Shown one piece after another: positions 15,719-20,069 of a stretch of 20,069 nt of DNA. Origin of the DNA: Alphaproteobacteria bacterium (GTDB taxonomy: Bacteria; Pseudomonadota; Alphaproteobacteria; Holosporales; Holosporaceae); assembly GCA_016870135.1 (NCBI GenBank), contig VGCF01000011.1, positions 1 through 20,069 on the forward strand. The letters run 5' to 3'. Within the stretch, counting starts at the first letter, position 1, and every line of letters starts with the position of its first letter. Below the pieces are notes generated by a model, which did no database searches, was not told the origin of the DNA, and saw only the letters and a list, made by a program, of their open reading frames with translations. Position numbers and translations under genes: made by a program.

Positions 15719-16754
15719 ATGATGCGTTCCATTGTATTGGCATTGTTCAGCATAATGCCGTTTTCCTCTGTGGTTCCAGAAAACTCCCCACAGGTGATGT
15801 TGCCTTCGCCCTCCCACCATCCTCTTGTCATAGAGGAAGAGTATGACCGGGGCACCCATCGTTTTCCCGATCCCAATCCGGATCTGGTTGTATTTAAAGG
15901 CAATCAGTACACCCCTATGAAAGGCAATGGTCCAAAGCAAGGCTTTAAGACGTGGTCAGGAAAAATCGTTTTACCAGCCGTCTATGATGCGGCAGCGGAC
16001 TTTAACAGATGGGGTATTGCCGAAGTCCAGATTAGAAAAAAAGACGTTCAAGACTATATTAAGGCTAAGCGCGTTACCCCCCTATCCCGCATCCCGTCCC
16101 GTATGGAATGACAATCCATTGGGTTGGTTCTATATCAATAAAAAAGGGGAAAAAATTGCCGATGCCTATGAAACAGATAACGGTCCAGACTATCCTACAA
16201 AACAGGGATATGTGCGCATTACAAAGAATGGAAAAGTTGGGGTCATGCATCTTTCCGGAAAAATCATTGTACCGCCCAAGTATACCGTGTGTTGGTTGCG
16301 ATCTGGAAAAATGCCTTGGATTGTTGGGCATGGACAACAGGAAATGATAAAGCACGAGTATCCAGAGGCATTTGGTGGAATGTATGGCGTGCTTGATTCT
16401 AAAGGCAGGGAAATTGCCCCCGTTCATTTTTCCAAAATCGCGTTATTTTATATGGGCCCTAATCATGAGATTGTGGACGTGAAAAACAATCGGATTATCA
16501 ATGTGAAAACACGTCAATCTTTTAAATATCCTGCATCAGATCAACAAAAGTTTATAGACTTAGAAAATGCAAAATATTTGATGGTGTTATACCGTGGTCA
16601 AAGGGCCTATGTATTATACCATAATGCCAAAAAAGAGTTGGCCGTACGCAAAGAGCCCCTTTATGATGATGGCTCTTTTTTGACTGCACCCATGGTTTCC
16701 GAGTATTTAATAGCAAGAGATCAATTGAAAAAACCAAAAGATGATTCTGATTGA
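15719..16754 (+). pseudogene. WG-repeat protein gene with a frameshift in a C6 run
   Basis: Two overlapping frames together encode one WG (Trp-Gly) repeat protein of about 344 residues. The first frame (15719-16111) gives an N-terminal hydrophobic signal-like segment (MRSIVLALFSIMPFSS) and one repeat (WSGKIVLPAVYD). The second frame continues with FYINKKGEKIADAYE, a GYVRITKNGKVGVMHLSGKI repeat and GVLDSKGREIAPVHF, ending with TGA at 16752-16754. The frames join if the C6 run at 16077-16082 had five C, reading VTPYPASRPVWND. Both halves are otherwise intact, so this is a recent mutation, a sequencing error or a slippage-switched gene. WG repeats form beta-rich binding modules; the role here is unknown and export is inferred from the N-terminus. 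Its 3' end overlaps the convergent SuhB-like gene by 34 bp. Confidence 0.75.
16077..16082 (+). other. C6 homopolymer at the frameshift site
   Basis: Six consecutive C separate the two reading frames of the WG-repeat gene. Removing one C (or adding two) restores a continuous frame. It is short for a classical phase-variation tract. Confidence 0.7.
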
Positions 16755-17557
16755 CTGCCTTGGGGTGATGGCGAAGAGCGCCCAGGAAACAACAGTGTCA
16801 ATAATCCGTGAATGGTGGGGTTACCGGCGATCACATCCTCTTTTTCTCGCGAAGGGAAACGTTTATCGGGTGTATTGACCATGCCGCCCGCCTCTTTGAC
16901 CAATAAACAGCCTGCTGCGATGTCATGAGTTTGGGTATCGTAATCAAAAAATCCCTCGTAACGCCCGCTGGCCACATAAGCCAAATCCAACGACGCCACA
17001 CCCCACGATTGCACACCCACACCATGGGCGGCCAATGACTGCATCAAGGGGGCCATCAAAATGATGTTTTCTCCGATGGGTAACCGAGTCGAGACCAGGG
17101 CTTGGTTGCTTTTTGTCCGACCTGACACACGCAATCGTGTTTGATTCAAAAATGCACCACCACCACGATAGGCCCAAAATGTTTCGTAACGCAATGGATC
17201 ATACACAACGGCAGCAACCAATTGGTTTGCCTCTTTTAGGGCCAAAGACATGGCAAAATGAGGCAAACCATGGGAAAAGTTACGTTTCCCATCCAGGGCA
17301 TTGACAATCCAAACTGGTGCGTTTTGACCACCATACTCCATCAATCCAGATACAGGCATCCACAAATTGGCCGTGGGATATAATCGATGTAAAGCGTCGT
17401 GAAGCAGGGCTTCGGTTCGCTTAATCGCCACATCGACAAAGGTGCTGGCGCCTTCTCTTGATGCTTGTAAATTACCAATTTCTCCAAAATCTCGAATCAA
17501 TCCTTTGGCAACTTTTTCCAAAAGAGACGACACCGCATTAATCACAGCTGGACGCAT
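16721..17557 (-). CDS. Inositol monophosphatase-fold (SuhB-like) protein with degenerate active site
   Basis: The protein aligns along its whole length with alphaproteobacterial SuhB: RDFGEIGNLQASREG near the start, VWIVNALDGKRNFSHGLPHF, VAAVVYDPLRYETFWAYRGG, RLRVSGR, WGVASLDLAYVASGRYEGFF and HDIAAGCLLVKEAGG. Key positions are changed. The family EE(S/G)G becomes PVSG (residues 68-71 from ATG 17557), DP(L/I)DGTTNF becomes NALDGKRNF (86-94), the preceding DFVxxAD becomes TFVDVAI (39-45), and WD of the last motif becomes HD (211-212). Two metal-site Asp remain (89, 212). Phosphatase activity is therefore unlikely, although the fold and the rest of the sequence are well kept. A GTG at 17566 is an alternative start. 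E. coli SuhB also acts as a non-enzymatic factor in rRNA antitermination with NusA; a similar structural role here is inference. It ends with TGA. Confidence 0.85.
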   Translation of the reverse strand: MRPAVINAVSSLLEKVAKGLIRDFGEIGNLQASREGASTFVDVAIKRTEALLHDALHRLYPTANLWMPVSGLMEYGGQNAPVWIVNALDGKRNFSHGLPHFAMSLALKEANQLVAAVVYDPLRYETFWAYRGGGAFLNQTRLRVSGRTKSNQALVSTRLPIGENIILMAPLMQSLAAHGVGVQSWGVASLDLAYVASGRYEGFFDYDTQTHDIAAGCLLVKEAGGMVNTPDKRFPSREKEDVIAGNPTIHGLLTLLFPGRSSPSPQGSQSESSFGFFN

Positions 17558-17566
17558 AAAACACAC

Positions 17567-17831
17567 TGATCAAAGAACTGGTACCAGGATACGCCATTGT
17601 ACGGTTTTTTCCAAACCCAAATCGGCATGTTGCTGATGATCTAAAAAACTTTTTTATCCAGTCTTAACAGAATTGAGACATTTTCCTGGAAAACATTTTT
17701 CAAAAAATCAATAAATATTGACAAAGAATCAAGGATTTTTCTATTCTATATGCATAAAAACCGCCCCTGCCCCCTTTGCTTTCGGCCCCAGGTCAGTTAG
17801 TCTATTAATCAAATATTCACGCATTTTTTTG
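17567..17831. other. Divergent intergenic region between SuhB-like gene and bamA
   Basis: About 265 bp with a good sigma-70 promoter candidate facing bamA (17718-17747) and a leader of roughly 75 bases. In the leader an ATG at 17750 opens a 16-codon frame (MHKNRPCPLCFRPQVS, TAG), which could be a chance frame. The bamA frame itself is open back past 17748. The usual upstream neighbour rseP is absent. Confidence 0.5.
17718..17747 (+). promoter_or_regulatory. Candidate sigma-70 promoter for bamA
   Basis: A perfect TTGACA (17718-17723) is followed after 18 bp by TATTCT (17742-17747), extended by ATAT. Transcription would begin near 17755, about 75 bases before the ATG at 17832. This supports independent expression of bamA away from rseP. 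Confidence 0.6.
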
Positions 17832-20069
17832 ATGTCTCTGTTTTCCAAAAATAGATTAGCTGTATTTTCCGCGTTATTCATGATCACGGGGATGCAGATC
17901 AATGGTACGTCGTCATCCCTTGATAATCCAGAGTACGCCTTTACGGGGGGCAACGTGACGAATCAGGATCAAAACATAGAGGTGCGTGGTAATTTTCGTA
18001 TCGAAAAACAATCCATTTTAGACCGCATTCCATTGAAATTGGACGGGAATTATACGCAAAACGATATGGAAAATATAACAAAAGAACTGGTGGCGACTGG
18101 TTTTTTTCAATATGTTTCCGTCACCATGTCTGGTACAAAACTGGTCATTAGCGTATCAGAAAATCCATCCATCAGCAGCATTGTGTTCGAGGGCAATACA
18201 GCAGTGTCTGACCAAGAGCTGAATAAAATGATGTCCATACGACCAAGACAAGTGCTGTCCATGGCCGAGATTCGAACGACAGAACACATGATTCGTGAGG
18301 TCTATAAATTAAAGGGCATGTATGCCGTATCTGTGGTCACCCAAGTGGTCAAAGAGAGCAGTAATCGTGTGATTGTGATTTTTAAGATCAAAGAAGGGCA
18401 AAAGGCAGCCATCACCAAGGTTGTATTCAAAGGAAACCGCAAAATATCCGGATCATCGCTGTATTCCGTCATCAGCAGCAAGGAAAAACGCTGGTATTAC
18501 GTTTTTGGTGATTCGGATGCGACTTACAGCACGGAAAAAGTACAGAAAGATCAGGAAGCCTTGCGTAATTATTATCGCAGACAAGGGTACATCGATGCTG
18601 TTGTATCGGATGTCTATGCGGAACTTGCCCCCAATCAAACGGACTTTATTCTGACGTTTTGTATCCAGGAAGGCATCCGATATACGTTTGGTACCACCTC
18701 TGTACGCTCTGAAAAGCCGGATGAGGTACCGGTCAGTTGTTTGGACCAAGATTTTTCATGGAAAAAGGGGCAATGGTTTGATCAGATGAGCATAGAGGGC
18801 AAGGCTAAACAAATGACTGCGCAGTTGAACAAAAAAGGGATACCCTTTTTTGAAGTCGTTACCGAAAACACAGTGCGCGGCAAATGCATCGATGTTCAGT
18901 TTGTCGTGCGCCCCATTCCTCCAGCTTATGTGGGGGAAATCACGATTCAAGGTAATATGAAAACCGATGATGAGGTGATTCGTCGAGAACTCACCATCAA
19001 AGATGGCGACCCCATTACCCCTCTGGCTTTGAAGGCTTCTGAAAATCGGGTCATGCGTTTGGGATTTTTTGACACCTTGGAAATCACGTCTTCACCCAAT
19101 GAGCGAAATGATCGAAAAGATTTGCTTGTGAATGTCAAAGAGGTTAAATCCACAGGAGAAATGGGGATATCTGGTGGTTACGACACACAAAACGGACTGG
19201 TAGCCAGAGTTAATTTGGGTGAAAGAAACTTTATGGGGCGTGGGCAAGCCTTGGGATTGTCGGGTATGATATCCCAACGCCAAAAAAGCGCTGTTTTGTC
19301 TTTGCAAACCCCCTATTTTATGGGCCGGCAACTGACGGTTGGTGGAGACATCAACATCAACAGCATCAAAGGCTATACCAAAAAAAGTTTTCAAAAAGAG
19401 GGCAGTTACGAACAAAGCAGTTACGGTGGAAGCATTAATGCGAGCTATAACCTTAGTGGTGGATTAATCCAAAAGTGGACCTATAGCCCCAATGTTCAAA
19501 CCATAAAATTTCTCAGCAGTCAACGCTCTTATTATTTGTACAACAACATCAAAAATCACAACACGCGACTGATTTCCACGGTTGGACATCAGCTGAGTTA
19601 TAACAAGAATTTTTATGACGCATCCGTCTTAAAATCAGGTTATTTGGTATCCACGACCAACCGATTTACGGGATTGGGTGGCAGTGTGCACTTTTTGACC
19701 AACGGCATAGACAATGTGTTTTTTTACAACATCGACCAAGATGGCGACTATCGCATTCGTTTGGGAGGACGATATCAAATCATGAGCAAACTGGGCTATG
19801 TTCGATTTTCAGACCAATTTAATTTGGGTGGATTTGCCTTTCCTGGTTTCTCTGATTCGGGTATAGGCCCCAGGTGTAAAATCAGCGGAGATGCTTTGGG
19901 TGGACAGCAAATGTACGTTTTGTCAGCAAAATTAGATTTCCCCATCGTAAAAACATCCAATGATTTTACCCTAAAGGGTTGTTTTCATGCCCACTATGGT
20001 TCGTTGTGGAATACCATTTTTAAAGAAGAAGAAGGCCATCCTATCAATGGTTTAAAGTTCTCTAATCGT
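17832..20069 (+). CDS. bamA: Outer membrane protein assembly factor BamA (3' end beyond window)
   Basis: BamA is the outer-membrane beta-barrel that folds and inserts other outer-membrane proteins. The 746 visible codons begin with a signal peptide (residues ~1-28, hydrophobic LAVFSALFMITGM). POTRA domains start at IEVRGNFRIE (residue 49) and continue with repeats such as IVFEGNTAVSDQEL, VVFKGNRKISGSSL and ITIQGNMKTDDEVIRRE. The barrel starts near residue 443 (GEMGISGGYDTQNG, NLGERNFMGRGQALGL). The late motif GIGPR...GDALGG is present. The conserved loop-6 motif (V/I)RGF appears as FPGF (Pro 671), which is unusual. The ATG at 17832 is chosen because a signal peptide follows directly; there is no clear Shine-Dalgarno. 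The frame is open at the window edge, so the last barrel strands are missing. Confidence 0.94.
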   Translation, partial: MSLFSKNRLAVFSALFMITGMQINGTSSSLDNPEYAFTGGNVTNQDQNIEVRGNFRIEKQSILDRIPLKLDGNYTQNDMENITKELVATGFFQYVSVTMSGTKLVISVSENPSISSIVFEGNTAVSDQELNKMMSIRPRQVLSMAEIRTTEHMIREVYKLKGMYAVSVVTQVVKESSNRVIVIFKIKEGQKAAITKVVFKGNRKISGSSLYSVISSKEKRWYYVFGDSDATYSTEKVQKDQEALRNYYRRQGYIDAVVSDVYAELAPNQTDFILTFCIQEGIRYTFGTTSVRSEKPDEVPVSCLDQDFSWKKGQWFDQMSIEGKAKQMTAQLNKKGIPFFEVVTENTVRGKCIDVQFVVRPIPPAYVGEITIQGNMKTDDEVIRRELTIKDGDPITPLALKASENRVMRLGFFDTLEITSSPNERNDRKDLLVNVKEVKSTGEMGISGGYDTQNGLVARVNLGERNFMGRGQALGLSGMISQRQKSAVLSLQTPYFMGRQLTVGGDININSIKGYTKKSFQKEGSYEQSSYGGSINASYNLSGGLIQKWTYSPNVQTIKFLSSQRSYYLYNNIKNHNTRLISTVGHQLSYNKNFYDASVLKSGYLVSTTNRFTGLGGSVHFLTNGIDNVFFYNIDQDGDYRIRLGGRYQIMSKLGYVRFSDQFNLGGFAFPGFSDSGIGPRCKISGDALGGQQMYVLSAKLDFPIVKTSNDFTLKGCFHAHYGSLWNTIFKEEEGHPINGLKFSNR

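Overview
The window looks like a piece of chromosome from an alphaproteobacterium, probably a host-associated lineage whose genome is decaying. Evidence seen: a class I (LysK-type) lysyl-tRNA synthetase, the two-subunit glycyl-tRNA synthetase, an SuhB-like protein of alphaproteobacterial pattern, BamA, nusA fused tightly to infB, and moderate GC. Around these lie loose intergenic stretches and several broken genes. The assignment to an intracellular or Holosporales-like group is inference; no rRNA is present to settle it.

Layout. 277-1086 (+) is a ZnuB-type metal ABC permease, preceded by a small unexplained leader with an 18-bp tandem duplication. 1262-8578 is all minus strand. In transcription order it holds a pseudouridine synthase (RluB type) with a repeat-rich tail, a relic region without an intact gene, glyQ, glyS and lysK (a compact synthetase cluster), and then a Vat/CatB-type hexapeptide acetyltransferase. 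8872-12896 (+) is nusA-infB with a 4-bp stop/start overlap and neither ylxR between them nor rimP in front. 12897-13370 is a non-coding stretch with short direct and inverted repeats. It is followed by dsbB (13371-13922) and tRNA-Gly(CCC) (13984-14054).

14222-16754 (+) is a decaying block. It contains a roughly 480-codon gene for a predicted exported protein, with one frameshift and four in-frame stops, followed by a predicted exported WG-repeat protein broken by one extra C in a C6 run. 16721-17557 (-) is an inositol-monophosphatase-fold protein that has lost most of the family's metal-binding and catalytic residues. 17832-20069 (+) is bamA, cut by the window end, with its own likely promoter and an unusual replacement in the barrel's conserved RGF motif.

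Functionally, the window is mostly translation and transcription housekeeping (GlyRS, LysRS, pseudouridine synthase, NusA, IF2, tRNA-Gly) plus envelope functions (metal uptake, disulfide re-oxidation, outer-membrane protein assembly). I did not find a convincing new multi-gene system. The most unusual items are the degenerate SuhB-like protein near nusA, the FPGF variant in BamA, and the pair of decaying exported-protein genes.
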